A stretch of DNA of 64,000 nt. Source: Panopea generosa (taxonomy: Eukaryota; Mollusca; Bivalvia; Adapedonta; Hiatellidae). The stretch spans positions 18,648,301 through 18,712,300 of the forward strand of contig CM055909.1 of the NCBI GenBank assembly GCA_029582155.1, written 5' to 3'. Below are positions 35,050 to 45,929 of the stretch, in pieces; position 1 is the stretch's first letter, and each line of letters opens with the position of its first letter. Made by a program: the position numbers and the translations under genes. The notes beneath the pieces are model-generated. The model was given only the letters and a program-made list of their open reading frames with translations, did not search any database and was not told where the DNA came from.

Positions 35050-36340
35050 TAGTTCTCCTTACTGGGCCACAATAGACGCAAGTCCCTTTACTTGAACAAA
35101 CTTGAAAACCTTAGTCATAGAGATAATTTACACCAAATATAAACAATTTTTTTTTTATTGAAATTTACAATTTGATATCTTTTTTGGCCCTGCTGGCCCT
35201 TTATGGATATTGCTCCACTCCCAATCCCAACCCCAACCCACCTTTAAAGGGGATATATCAGGATTTTTCAAAATTTCAAAATTGGTTTAAACATTCTTTT
35301 CCAATATATCGTGCCTATATATATATATATATACTCATTGACCACAAACTGTCAAAAGGATCTATTTAAGCATGCAAAAAATATACTGAAAAGGGATTTC
35401 CTATCTTAGTCTAAGCACCTAGGTTAGATTAAAATAGATTTCCGTTTAAATTTGATATATATTTTGTGACGTAATAAATGAGCCGCCATTTGTTTTCATT
35501 TTTATTGTAATTTGGTCCGTCATTTAGGTTAACACGTTGTAAACATCGTTTCATCTTAAAAAGAATCGGAATGGCGATGAGTTGTTCATCCAGAAGAATT
35601 TAAGGGCAGTCTATTTTTAGAATGGGAGTTTCATTTCAAGTTTGCAACTCCTATTGTAACATCGATTTTGTTATGTTTTGGAGGATGTGACAAACCAAAC
35701 CATTCGGATTTTATTTATTTATGATAATGAGATGCTATTTATCCATTTTAAGAATAATTTTATTTTTAACACATTCATCGCATTTTTACCCTCTTTAAGG
35801 ACCCAGTCTCAACTATTTTCACTAACCAATACTCCTGCTCTCAAGATGATTAAAATAATTACTAAAAAGACAATTTACTGTTTTCCTGTATTGTCCTTAT
35901 GCCAAAATGAAGTCCCCTAACTGGGCTCCAATAGATTGAACAAAGTTGAAACTCCTTCTCAAAGTGATCATTTATATCGAATATGACTGAACTTGGCTCA
36001 GAAATTCTTGATGTTATCCCTTTCTTGACCCCTGCTTATTCCTTATTGATATACAGTCCCCTTTGAAGGACCCAGTCTCATTTGTTATGACTAAACAAAG
36101 CTTCAAACATCAATATGATAAGAATAATACCAAATATGTATAAGAAACATATACGTTAGGAGTACAGTTCCTGTTTTCCCAATTTATTCCTATGAAAAAA
36201 TTGAAGTCCCCTTACTGGGCCTCAATGGTCCCTAGCCCCTTTATTTGAACAAACTTAAAACCCTACCCCTAGTGAACATTTATACCAATTATGAACAGTT
36301 GGTTCTTGAGAAAATTTCACAAATTTCCTAAAATCCCCAG
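35050..36340. repeat. Degenerate ~270-290-bp tandem-dispersed repeat
   Basis: Landmarks recur: TTACTGGGCC...CAAT near 35060, 35918 and 36210; GGACCCAGTCTCA at about 35801 and 36069; TTGAACAAACTT at about 35092 and 36245, with TTGAACAAAGTT at 35937. Several old monomers are implied. A (TA)n tract lies at 35318-35332. No gene. Confidence 0.55.
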
Positions 36341-36344
36341 GGCA

Positions 36345-37375
36345 GGCAAATTTTTACTTCGATAATGGTGCAGCTATCCCAAACAAGGTATGAAATATAA
36401 ATCTGATTGAGTGTTGAGCGTTTTAGCTTGAATTTTAACATTTGCATTGAACCTAAAACTGTTGCTGCTGAAGAAGAGATTTTCAATATATGTTCGTGCC
36501 AGGAACCGTCTTTACTTAAAGTAACACCAAGATGCTTGTGGTGCTGAACAGAAACTAGATCAGTTCCATCGAAAATTAATTTTGGAAGTTATTTTTTGGC
36601 CAGCGAAAAAGTTACTACTTGTGTTTTAATGGATTAAAGTTTACCAGCCATTGTCTTGACTAAGCAGAAATCTTTTGTAAATCAGAATTAAGGATTGTTT
36701 CAATTGGTCTTGTGTTAAATGATGATACTGCAAGTCTAGTAGTACTTACTAAAGATTCCGCTATATCATTGACATAAATTAAGAATAAAAGAGGGTCTAG
36801 TACCGAGCCTTGAGGAACACCGGCATTTATATATTTAGTTTCTGAAAAAGATGAGCATACAAATATTCTTTGCATTCTATTATTTAGATAATTTTCAACC
36901 CATTTGTTAAGTTTGCCTGTAACTCCATACTGACGCAGTTTCTGTAATAGACCTGAATGCCAAACTCTGTCAAATGCTTTTGATATATCACAAAAAACTA
37001 TACTGGTGGTTTTCTTTTCATCAAATGCCTTATTAATTTGGTGGTACATGTCAATTAACTGATATATTTTTGGATGAACAGGAAGAAACCCAGACTGTTT
37101 TTTATAAATCAGGTAATTTAAATGTTAATAATTGTATAAATGCTTGAATATTACTGTTTAGATGACCTTGCCAATACAACTAATTAATGAAATAGGTCTA
37201 TAGTCTTTAGCACCCTTTTTAGATAATGGCATTATATTTGCTAATTTTAAACAATTTGGGTATGTGCTTTCTTGTAGAGACCTATTAAAAATGATGCAAA
37301 GTGGTCGGCATAGTGTTTTAGCTGTTTCTTTTAACATATGATGACTTATTTCGTCTTGGCCGCTAGCTTTTTTAA
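36345..37375 (-). pseudogene. LINE reverse transcriptase remnant (CR1/Jockey-like)
   Basis: Minus-strand reading in order: KASGQDEISHHMLKETAKTL, LANIMPLSKKGAKDYRPISL, a frameshift, QSGFLPVHPKIYQLIDMYHQ, then VFCDISKAFDRVWHSGLLQK (motif A, catalytic Asp present) and AGVPQGSVLDPLLFLIYVND (motif B). Next, where F/YADD should be, TTRLAVSSFN, so the second catalytic pair is lost through a small shift. The thumb-like KHLGVTLSKDGSWHEH follows. Stops and shifts near 37140, 36720 and 36560 disable it. The central open part (36660-37049) is ~129 codons. Motif style fits CR1/Jockey-type elements. The clade is inference. Confidence 0.85.
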
Positions 37376-37383
37376 CAACGCTC

Positions 37384-37420
37384 GAAGTCTTCCTGGATAG
37401 AACCAGAACTATGCATATGC
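37384..37420 (+). repeat. Family D repeat fragment
   Basis: GAAGTCTTCCTGGATAGAAC matches 9207 and 4660. It sits exactly between the RT and endonuclease remnants. Confidence 0.45.
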
Positions 37421-37591
37421 GTTTACAATTTTAAAAAAATCCCGCCTTGTCTCTCGACTTTTGCCATTAAACCATGATGTATCTTTTTAACAACTCATTT
37501 TGAAGAAAATGTTTAACAAAAACACTGGAATGAGATATTATAAACAATATCAGAAAAACAATTTAGTTACTTATATCATTTGCACCGGAAG

Positions 37592-37936
37592 TCATCTTTT
37601 CCGATAAATCGTCAAGTATGTATTTTTTTTTAATTTAAACAACTTAAAAAAAAAACTATATACATTGTTGGTATGCCATACAATTTTATTTGTTGTTTGT
37701 ACAAACCAATTCACGCTCATTTTCATATTACATTTCAAAGAAAGTGTTATCGGACAGTTATCCGAACACTCTGTGATATCAAATATATGAACATTACATA
37801 AACACTCAAAATTGTTCAAATGTGTAATAATATAATCAACAGTACGAGACATTGGCCTGTTGCTACATGTACATAGGCCATGGTATGTGCACTGACCGGG
37901 CATTATTCGGCCTTTACAACACTTTACAAAGAGCAA
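37592..37936 (-). pseudogene. LINE APE-type endonuclease C-terminal fragment
   Basis: Minus strand: GRIMPGQCTYHGLCTCSNRP, MSRTVDYIITHLNNFECLCN, then ITECSDNCPITLSLKC. This follows the ending of APE-like endonucleases of non-LTR elements (G..TY, S.IDYI, SDH.PI). The catalytic His of SDH is Asn here, so it is inactive even where open. It lies upstream of, and on the same strand as, the RT remnant at 36345-37375. The ~120-codon gap is shorter than normal, so either a deletion joined parts of one copy or two fragments abut. Confidence 0.6.
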
Positions 37937-38814
37937 TGGCGGGTCTTTTCCTTAAATTCCATTTTTTTTTTAAATTCACTATATTTCTACTGATATATGT
38001 GCTCGTTCAGATTTTGTGTTGCGCCCAATAAGTACGTCCTCTCTGTACTGAAATGCTGGATCCGCCCCTGTAGAGTTAATAATTCATGCTCAAATGAATT
38101 TACCTGTGGATCATTATTTGCACGGGTTTGTAAGTCTGTACTACACAATTCATTGCACGGAATATCCACACAACAGCCCAAAGTGTATACTTATCTACAC
38201 AGTCGGACAATTGACCTGCGCGAGTATTCGTTATAATATCGTATATCATTACTAATGTGTTTGAAAATCATATTCATCTAAACTGGACTTCATGTTTTTT
38301 ATATAAAGTGGATTCTTCACCTGGAATATAACACGTGCAGAAGTAGGCATTAGTTTCGGTATGTTGTTAACTCTTTATTTCCCATTGAGAAAGAACCAAA
38401 ACCATTAAGCATAGTATACAGAATAAGCATGAAATTAATATAAACAAAAAATGTCAGCAAGTAAGAATTGTTATGAATATGGAGCACGACATAATAGCAT
38501 GCCATTTAAATATGACATATGACACGAGTTGAGTATGAAACTTTACATGCCAATGGAACCTGAACTATATAGGTTTGAAGTAATACATTATTTAACTCTG
38601 ACATATTATGTTATGAAGCTGAAGGTTTTATTTGATATAAGCTTGACGCATTGCATTGTCTTTTACATAGCTAGCTGTTGGGCAACTTTCAAGTGTTAGT
38701 GTTGTTGTTTTTAATTAAAACCAAATACAACAATTATTATTTAGAGTAATCAGTGACTTAATTACACTTGTAACAGAGACTGGCAGGCTAAAATCAATAT
38801 AATCTACACGGCTC
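37937..38814. other. No gene recognised
   Basis: AT-rich. Overlapping frames at 37987-38236 on both strands have no known domain. Confidence 0.4.
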
Positions 38815-39677
38815 AAATTTCAGGTGGCACCTTTAGTATTGCTTCAATAACTCTTTGAATCTTTATCTGAATTTAATAATTTTAGTATCAAAGTAAAGCT
38901 GACAAATATGATGACTACTTTTATTTATCAATCATTTGATATTTTTCTTTTAAATTTAAATTGTTACGGTTTGAAAACGAGAAATGTTGGATTTTTTACG
39001 AAATTTTATTTCTTTAAACCGAAAAAGGTATCGTAATTGATTTAATGAAAACAATTTAACAACACATAATAAAAAAGACATAATATGTAGAAATATACAA
39101 AGGTAAGTTCTCCATCGGTGGTGAACATTCCATATAGATATTCGTTACGAGTTATTTTCATATTTTTTACTTTATAATTGGTATAAAATTAAGAAAAGGA
39201 TCACAAAAAATAACTGTAACGCATTTGTTTTTAATTTCTTTAAATCTAAAAAAGGCAGTTCACCACCCAAAGTACAGTCAATTCCTTTCTTTTGATACCA
39301 AAATCACAATAATATGTTGGTTGGTTCAGGACGAGATGTGTTTCCAAGATTAATAACATTGTTGTTGTTTTTGTATGGTGTTTAGCGTCGCTTTCAACAA
39401 TTTTTCAGTCATATCGCGACGGTGTCTACATTAGACAGTATTCTTAGCGCTGCAAAACTGGAGTATTATGCCGCAGACACATGGTATGATACCCCGCCCA
39501 GTCATATTATACTGACACCGGGCCGACCAGACCTACAACTCTCCTCTCAATGCTGAGCGTCAAGCGAGAAAGCTTCTAGTACTATTTTTAAATGACCCGG
39601 CCGGGGATCGAAACACAACCTTCCGAATGCGAGGCGGATCCAAGATAAAAAATCGCCAAATGTGCCACCTGAAATTT
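38815..39677. mobile_element. 863-bp TIR element with a nested SINE
   Basis: AAATTTCAGGTGGCAC at 38815-38830 is repeated inverted and exactly at 39662-39677. The next bases (NTTT) also agree. No flanking duplication is evident. About 270 bp of its interior is the family A SINE, leaving ~590 bp of original AT-rich sequence without a frame. Consistent with a non-autonomous DNA transposon. Confidence 0.6.
39366..39640 (-). mobile_element. SINE family A nested in the TIR element
   Basis: Minus-strand copy: the 3' end is seen as GTATGGTGTTTAGCGTCGCT, the body as CATATCGCGACGGTGTCTAC, and the head as GACCCGGCCGGGGATCG...GAGGCGGATCC. It aligns throughout with 9858-10172 and 44946-45238. Confidence 0.8.
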
Positions 39678-39704
39678 AGATGAGTGTCTCCAGTTGTTCA
39701 TCTG

Positions 39705-40075
39705 TGACAACGTTAAATATCGCACTAACGTTATATGTCGCAACCAACGTTATATATCGAACTAACGTTATATGTCGTAACCAACGTTAAATGTCGCACT
39801 TACGTTATATGTCGCAAAACTGATGTTAAATGTCGCACTAACATTATATATCGCAACCAACGTTATATGTCGCACTTACGCTAAATGTCGCAACCAACGT
39901 TAAATGTCGCACTAACGTTAAATGTCGCACTTACGTTATATGTCGCAAGACTGGCGTTAAATGTCGCAACCAACGATATATGTCGCAAAATCCTCTTCCA
40001 CTAAATGTCGCAAGATTTGTGCCACCGGTATTGGTCGCAACTCAAACGCTAAATCTCGCACTGTTTTATTAGTGC
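39705..40075. repeat. ~18-bp repeat block (AACGTTAAATGTCGCACT)
   Basis: About 18 copies of TAAATGTCGCA or TATATGTCGCA alternate with CCAACGT or CTAACGT spacers. It begins 28 bp after the TIR at 39677. A GTGCCACC word like the TIR core occurs at 40020. It may be subterminal repeats of a transposon. Compare the CTCCATTTCGCAC block at 59998-60610. Confidence 0.7.
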
Positions 40076-40683
40076 AAAAATATAGTAAAATTGCATCGAT
40101 TGTTTTAGTGGTATCATCTAAAATATAGTTTAGAAGATATATTATTTTGATATTTTGAGCGTGTTATTTGGTGTTGTGTAGATTGATGTGGTGCGGTGCG
40201 ATGCGATCTGACTGTCTGTCTAATTTGTAATATATGTATGTTCGTCCGTCCGTAATATGTATTATTTAAAGTTCATTCATTATCTGGCAAACAATCGCTA
40301 GCATTTCTATCATTTTTTTTCTTTCAGTTTCAGACTCCAAAGTGGAGTTCCATTTATTCTCCCCGTCTCATGCTGTATGAGGGGTCGAGGAGGAACATCC
40401 CCTCATACAGCTTACAATAAGTGTACATATAAAAGAGAAATAGTAATGATTGAAATTGTATATGTTCTCACTTTCATTCAATATTCACACACTGCTTTCA
40501 TGCACTGTTTAAACTGGTAGTTAAACCTAGTAAATATTATATTGTAATTACTAGCCTTTATACAATAATGTATCTTGGAGATAACTGAAAAAAGGTCGGT
40601 GGTGGGTAAGGGAGGGGGTTCTCTGGCTTGAAGCTTTTGTTTTCAAACATGCACGTACATCAAAAGTGTCTTTATATACAAAA
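40076..40683. other. No gene recognised
   Basis: Contains GGGGAG/CTCCCC-type inverted words around 40355-40410 (CTCATGCTGTATGAGGGG and CCCCTCATACAGC), which can form a hairpin. Otherwise nothing. Confidence 0.4.
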
Positions 40684-41317
40684 CTAAGTAAGTATGTCAT
40701 GAAACAATTCCCAAGTTTTCAAAAACATATTGTATTTGTTTTCAGTGATACATATTTCTTTGTATGTTTTATATAAAAGTTGAAGAATATGGCCATGAAA
40801 ACACTGTTTTCCAAGTTGCTTCGTCAAAATTATATGGTTTATTCCATGATGTTTTTCCACTAGGAATTTCATTGTTATGATTCAATATAAGATACATACC
40901 TTGAATTCTCTGTTTCATGTATATTTTGATAGGGTTAGGTATGATCGGTCTTTGAAGCTTATTATTTGCTTTTATTATTTTTTTCATTTTTTTTTTTAAA
41001 TTTTGAATTCCAGTAATGATACTGTGGTATTGTAGAAAGTTTCTATTAATACTGTATATATTTTTTAATTCTTGAAGAGAATATAAATGTCCGTCATCTT
41101 TTGTAATGTCGTTGATCAAATGTATTCCCTTTTCATACCAGTTTTTTACAAAATAAGCTTGGTTTCCTATTTTTATATCTTCATTGTCAAATATTGGTGC
41201 TGATAAGATTGTTTTATCGTTTATAGGTGGGTGAGCCTTTAAAATTTCAATATGTGATTTTAAAACATCTTTCCAAAAAGTGTTTGTTACACTTGATAAG
41301 ATTTCTTTTACATACAT
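40684..41317 (-). pseudogene. LINE ORF2 C-terminal fragment (L1/Tx1-like)
   Basis: Minus strand, ~182 codons open from 41317: FWKDVLKSHIEILKAHPPIN, SAPIFDNEDIKIGNQAYFVK, NWYEKGIHLINDITKDDGHL, and SWNKPYNFDEATWKTVFSWPY. The order 'FW..V..S', 'P.W.N..I', 'W...GI..I.D....DG', 'W..iF..P' matches the region after the RT in Tx1/L1-type LINEs. The frame shifts after 40769, and KHTKKYVSLKTNT-like sequence continues in another frame. No RT part is attached, so it is a 3' fragment. The clade is inferred from pattern only. Confidence 0.55.
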
Positions 41318-41739
41318 ACTACCACAGACAGAAACTTTTGTTATATATAAAATGTTTTTAGCTAGGCTAGCATAATTGCTTTTTTCTAAAATAAGTCTCC
41401 TAAGCTATGTTGCTTTTATACTGTTATATATGCAAACATATTAATCATTTTCAGATCACCATCTACACAATCTTTACACAATACAGCATTTCTATCATAT
41501 TATAGTAAAATGAATGAAGTTTAATATATGTAAATTTCAAGAACTTGTACTAGCGCACTTCTTGTGCAATCAGGCGTGAACGTTCAAAATGTGTTGTTTA
41601 TATGTCTCTGAACTAACACGCTCATTATATGATTTAATAACTTATTCTTAAAATAGACAGATACTCTGCTGCTTTTCCTCCTAACCCTCCGTTTAAATTT
41701 AGGACGTGGGAAACTGAAATATGTATACCCATCTATATA
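41318..41739. other. No gene recognised
   Basis: AT-rich spacer. Confidence 0.4.
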
Positions 41740-41842
41740 CCCCACCCAGTCAAATTATACTGACACCGGGCCGACCAGACCTAGACCTATCCTCTGAATG
41801 CTGAACGCCAAGCGAGGTAGGTTCTAGTGCCATTTTTCATCG
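41740..41842 (-). mobile_element. SINE family A fragment
   Basis: CCCCACCCAGTCAAATTATA, CTGACACCGGGCCGACCAGA and AGCGAGGTAGGTTCTAGTGC match the middle of the full-length family A copies in minus orientation. Both ends are missing. Confidence 0.7.
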
Positions 41843-42605
41843 CAGTGTTCGTCCGTCTGTTCGTCCGTTCTTCCGTCCGATATTTCGTGTCCGGCCTGTA
41901 ACTTTGCCATTTATAGATGGATTTTATCAATACTTGCAACAAATGATCAGCATAACATGACGATGTGTCGTGCATAAGACCCACATCCGTATCTCAAAGG
42001 TCAATGTCACAGTTAAACTTTGTTTGACGACACGTTAAGTCTGTTTGAGATTTCGTGTCCGGTCTGTAACATTGTCATCTGGATAAATTTAAAAAACACT
42101 TGGCTCAAATACATCGGCATAACATGATGACGTGTTGCGCGTAAGACCCACACCGTACCTCAAAGGTCAAGGTTCACTTTGAGTTTGTTTGACACCACTT
42201 TGAGTCTGTGTGAGATGTAATGTCCGGTTCTTAACTTTGTCATACATGGATGGATTTCAATACACTTGACTACGTTGATCAACATGACATGATGATGTGT
42301 TGCATGGAACCTTTTCTCTAAGGTCAATGCCATACTTTCAATTAGTTTGATACTTCGTGTCTGGTCTGTAGCTTTGTCTTTAATTTGGCTCAAATGATCA
42401 AGATGACATGACGATGTGTCGCACGTAAGACCCAGACCCGTACCTAAAAGGTCAGGGTCACACTATGAGCTTGTTTAACAACACTTGAATTTTGAGTCTG
42501 TAACTTTATCATACATGGATTGATTTCAAAAAAACTTGGCTCAGTTGATCCATTGATCAAATGACATGATGATGTGTTACGTGCAAGATCCGCGCTTTTA
42601 ACATT
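41840..42605 (+). repeat. ~165-bp tandem-dispersed repeat, five monomers
   Basis: Landmark GA(C/T)G(A/T)(T/C)GTGT(C/T)G or similar falls near 41961, 42129, 42293, 42411 and 42571. Each monomer has TTCGTGTCCGG...TGTAAC, CATGATGATGTG and AAGGTCAAGGTCA-type words. Reverse-complementing the monomer gives the GACCTTGACCTT / GACACATCGTC words of 8183-9137, so the two blocks belong to one superfamily on opposite strands. A TCCG-rich microsatellite precedes it (41851-41880). Confidence 0.7.
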
Positions 42606-43294
42606 TCACTACAGTTGAGGAAACAGTAAACTGATTAGGAAATTGGGGTATGAATATATGATTTCGGAACTCTACTTTCACTTTGCCAACAGTGTACACA
42701 CTGAACAGGAAACAAAGACACCAAAGTATGGGACGGAGAGAGAGAGATTAAATATTATATTTGTTTCACTTAAATAGATTAGCTGAAATAATACAATATA
42801 GCCATATTTAGTTTCAGGCACATGTATATCGTAGACAGTACTATCGTTTCATGTAACTAATATTTAGTAACCCCTGTGTTTCCCCTCTACCTCTTAAACT
42901 CTTTTGTTATTTAAATTACGTAACGTGTGAATCGATTGGTCATTACACTTTATAACTGACCATAGCATATGACCATTGTAGTCATGACTTATTAATTGAT
43001 AAACATATAAATAAACATTTAAACAACTATACTGTTTATACCAGGTAAGAATAACGCTATGATCAATTATGATATCTTTATCTTCATAATGTAGTTTTCA
43101 TAATTGTTCAATTTTGTTTGATAAGGGTGTATTTTTTGGATAATTGTATAAACATATTCCCTTTGAGTACTGGCGGCCATGTTTTATTTTATATTTTATT
43201 ATGTGAAGACAGTTTATCATGAATTGGCCATCGTATATGACCATTGTAGTTATGAATTATACATTCATAAACTTATTAATATATTATCAATAGA
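42606..43294. other. No gene recognised
   Basis: Contains a short GA run (42735-42747) and two related ~50-bp words around 42950-43010 and 43215-43270 (CATATGACCATTGTAGTCAT). Otherwise nothing. Confidence 0.4.
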
Positions 43295-43368
43295 GAACCC
43301 AGTAAGCAACCGGCAACACGAAGCCGTGGCGGTGGAGATCGAACCTACCGGGGTCCAATGCTTTTAAT
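43295..43368 (-). repeat. Family D repeat fragment
   Basis: GAAGCCGTGGCGGTGGAGAT and CGAACCTACCGGGGT match 9270-9305. On minus it carries a GGTTCGATC B-box-like word. Confidence 0.45.
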
Positions 43369-44046
43369 ACATTTGTACCATCATATCATGCAGAACACAA
43401 TTATGTTTCGTTAGTGTGTGTTTTATTTCTTACTTTCTAAAAAAAACTTATTTCCTCCTTAAAATGTAATCATTTGTATTATGTATTGGATACTTTATGT
43501 TTGGGCCCTGTTGTCTTGTATGTATTCAAGTATACGTTATCACATGGATCATTGACTTGTTGGTATTTGTTAGTTCAACAATATCTCAGAATAATTGTTG
43601 ATATACATACATAGTAAAAATCGTTTACTGTTTACGCCATAACATATTTTTGTGTTGATACGCCGTAAAACCCCACGTCACTTCACTGGACGATTGGCAC
43701 TGATTAACATACCCGTATCAATTGATCAAACGAAACATGTCATGTTTAAGACTATTTTTACCTTTTCGCGTTGAACTGGTCATTTTGGCGAGCAGTAACG
43801 GTACATTATAATCACATAATTATTTTTTTATGTTTTGAAACGTGTACTTACTTATGTTGCTCTATTTCGCACCTGCGTTTAGTTTCTATCGCATTTTTTT
43901 CGTAAAGGGCATACGAACAATACAAATCCGAACGACATGGTCAGGGTGAGCTGTTGTCAAGATTTCGATATACATTATCAGTTGTCGGATTTTAAAGTTG
44001 CTTAGACATATACTAAATTTGCTGGATCTCTACGATTAGAATCGCA
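43369..44046. other. No gene recognised
   Basis: Possibly a 5' flank for the small frames at 44047. No TATA-like or other element can be argued. Confidence 0.35.
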
Positions 44047-44216
44047 ATGGTGCTGTCTGCTGCTCAGTTCATTGTGCATGTGATGAAGGGTGTGGCTGCG
44101 ACTGGTACTGCTACTGCTGTTGCTGCTGCTATCTCCATGCGGGACGTTTGATGGACGATTTTGGTGTCTTGCGGACGTTCTGGTTTCCTGGTAACGCTCT
44201 GCAGAACTGCTCCTGA
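44047..44216 (+). CDS. Pair of overlapping small open frames, possible 5' exon
   Basis: ATG at 44047 opens a 34-codon frame, MVLSAAQFIVHVMKG then VAATGTATAVAAAISMRDV, stop TGA at 44149-44151. A second ATG overlaps that stop (TGATG) and opens MDDFGVLRTFWFPGNALQNC, stop at 44214-44216. GAG|GTAAAA at 44216-44223 could be a splice donor. The segment is GC-richer and less repetitive than its surroundings. I recognise neither peptide. The Ala/Thr run reflects GCTGCT-type repeats and may be chance. Confidence 0.2.
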
Positions 44217-44275
44217 GGTAAAAACATTTTCAAATCAATTTTTCATCATTGTTATGATCAGTAAGCAATTTTACA

Positions 44276-44470
44276 TTACGCGGAGGCCAGGCCCGGTAAG
44301 CTATCAATCTAGAGGTCGTGAGTTCGAATCCCAGCCCGGCCACAGTTTCCGTGGTGATTAACTTGGGAAAGTTAGCAGTTACTTCCGAAGGTGGGCGTGC
44401 TTGAGTACTGGTTAATCTTCCAGGCTCACAGGAAAACGTTGTTAGGTTGACTGTATAGATTAGTAGTTGG
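44276..44470 (+). mobile_element. SINE family K copy
   Basis: CTATCAATCTAGAGGTCGTG, AGTTCGAATCCCAGCCCGGC, then TTTCCGTGGTGATT, GGGAAAGTTAGCAGTTACTT and CTTGAGTACTGGTTAATC, in the same order as the minus-strand reading of 8370-8659. The 5' part of the tRNA-like head is shortened. Confidence 0.8.
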
Positions 44471-44824
44471 ATGGATGGGTGGACTGAAGGGCGATTGTGC
44501 TTCCTGTTGAACGGGCGGACGGATGTAATTCCATGTGAACGGTGGTACAGGCGGTTGGGCGGACGCACGGACAGAATATACATTTTCAAGTGCATATTTG
44601 TAATGGCATAAGGCATTTTATTTGACCTGTATTTATAGGCGTAGCATAGTTTCATTTAATGGGGGATAGGCAACCTGGGGAGTGGGAGATTATGAGGGAC
44701 ATCTCTTTCGCCAGTTGGCCTCTCCAGAAAATGTCGATATTTTGAACACCAAAGGCTGCGTCTTAGTGAGTGTTTATGGTAAATTATGATTTATATTTCT
44801 CCACAATATTTTTTTAGTTAAAAA

Positions 44825-45600
44825 CGTTTTAAGCTCGACTATTCGTACTCGTTTCGGCGTCGGCGTTTGTTTTTCCGGTTAAAGATTTGAGCAGGAACAT
44901 ATTTCATCATATACGAAACTTCACATTTGTGTTCAACATTAATAGGAGACCGCAGCGCGAACCAGTGGTAGAGCGTCGCCTCGCATGCGGAAGGTCGCGG
45001 GTTCGATCCCCGACCGGGTCATACCAAATACTTTAAAAAATGGTACTAGATGCTTCCTCGCTTGACTCTCAGCATTTAGAGGAAAGTTCTAGGACTGGTC
45101 GGCCCGGTGTCAGTATAATGTGACTGAGTAGGGTATCATACCATGTGTGACAGCGCACAGAATACTGTCTCAAGTAGACACCGTCGCGTTATGACTGAAA
45201 AAATGTTGAAAGCGACCGGCTAAACACCATACAACAACATAAACATTATTAACGGAACGGATAGAACCATAACTCTGGATTGCCTGTTGGCAGAATTATC
45301 GCTTATTTGGTTAAAGTTTTGAGCAGGTGCATATTTCATCAAGCTATCGGTGAATATGAATGAAACTTTACATGTGTATTCAACATCATCAGCAAAACGC
45401 ATAGAGACAAGAACCATAACTGTGGATTGCATTTTGGCAGATTTATGGCCGTTTTGGTCTTAGAACACTTGGTTACAGTTTTTAGCTGGTTAAAATGTTT
45501 GCGCTCATAAATGGGAATAAAGGTCAATGCAATGCATAACATGTCATAGTTGACAACCTGTACTTGGTGCAAAAATCTCACTAGTTAGATGCATGAATTA
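44825..45600 (+). repeat. Dispersed bivalve-type repeat interrupted by a SINE
   Basis: AAGCTCGACTATTCG, GGCGTCGGCG and GGTTAAAGATTTGAGCAGGA lead into CATATTTCATCA...GAAACTTCACA. After the SINE, GAACCATAACTCTGGATTGC and a second partial monomer follow (45290-45440). The opening words recur at 45930 before the ~178-bp array. Confidence 0.6.
44946..45238 (+). mobile_element. SINE family A, full length
   Basis: GAACCAGTGGTAGAGCGTCG with CTCGCAT loop (CGC, Ala-like) and B box GGGTTCGATCCCC. Body as in 9858-10172, 3' end AAACACCATACAACAACAT. AACATTA before the insertion (44936-44942) and after it (45240-45246) may be the target duplication. Confidence 0.85.
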
Positions 45601-45609
45601 CTGCATAAA

Positions 45610-45718
45610 ACTACTTGTAACGACAGGAACTTACCCTCACAACATCAGTAGTGAGAGGTAAGTGACCTCGGTGCAGCAACATGAACCACTTTACCACGGC
45701 ACAGAGGACTTTCCACGG
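45610..45718 (-). mobile_element. SINE family L fragment
   Basis: On minus, CCGTGGTAAAGTGGTTCATG then GAGGTCACTTACCTCTCACT matches the family L head, with several substitutions. Only head and early body are present. Confidence 0.55.
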
Positions 45719-45929
45719 ATATTTTTAAAGGATTCATACATGCATATATTTGTGCATCATGTCCTATTCTTAATATCGTATATATTTCTATATTTCTTTA
45801 ACATGCTTAGAGAACACATTTGATACACACGTAACTGACATAATTACACGCTTACCACAATGATGTTAAATAATATACTGCTCTACGTTGAAAAATAGTA
45901 AATAAATACAAATAAACATTTCATTTTAG
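45719..45929. other. AT-rich spacer
   Basis: Nothing recognised. Confidence 0.4.
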
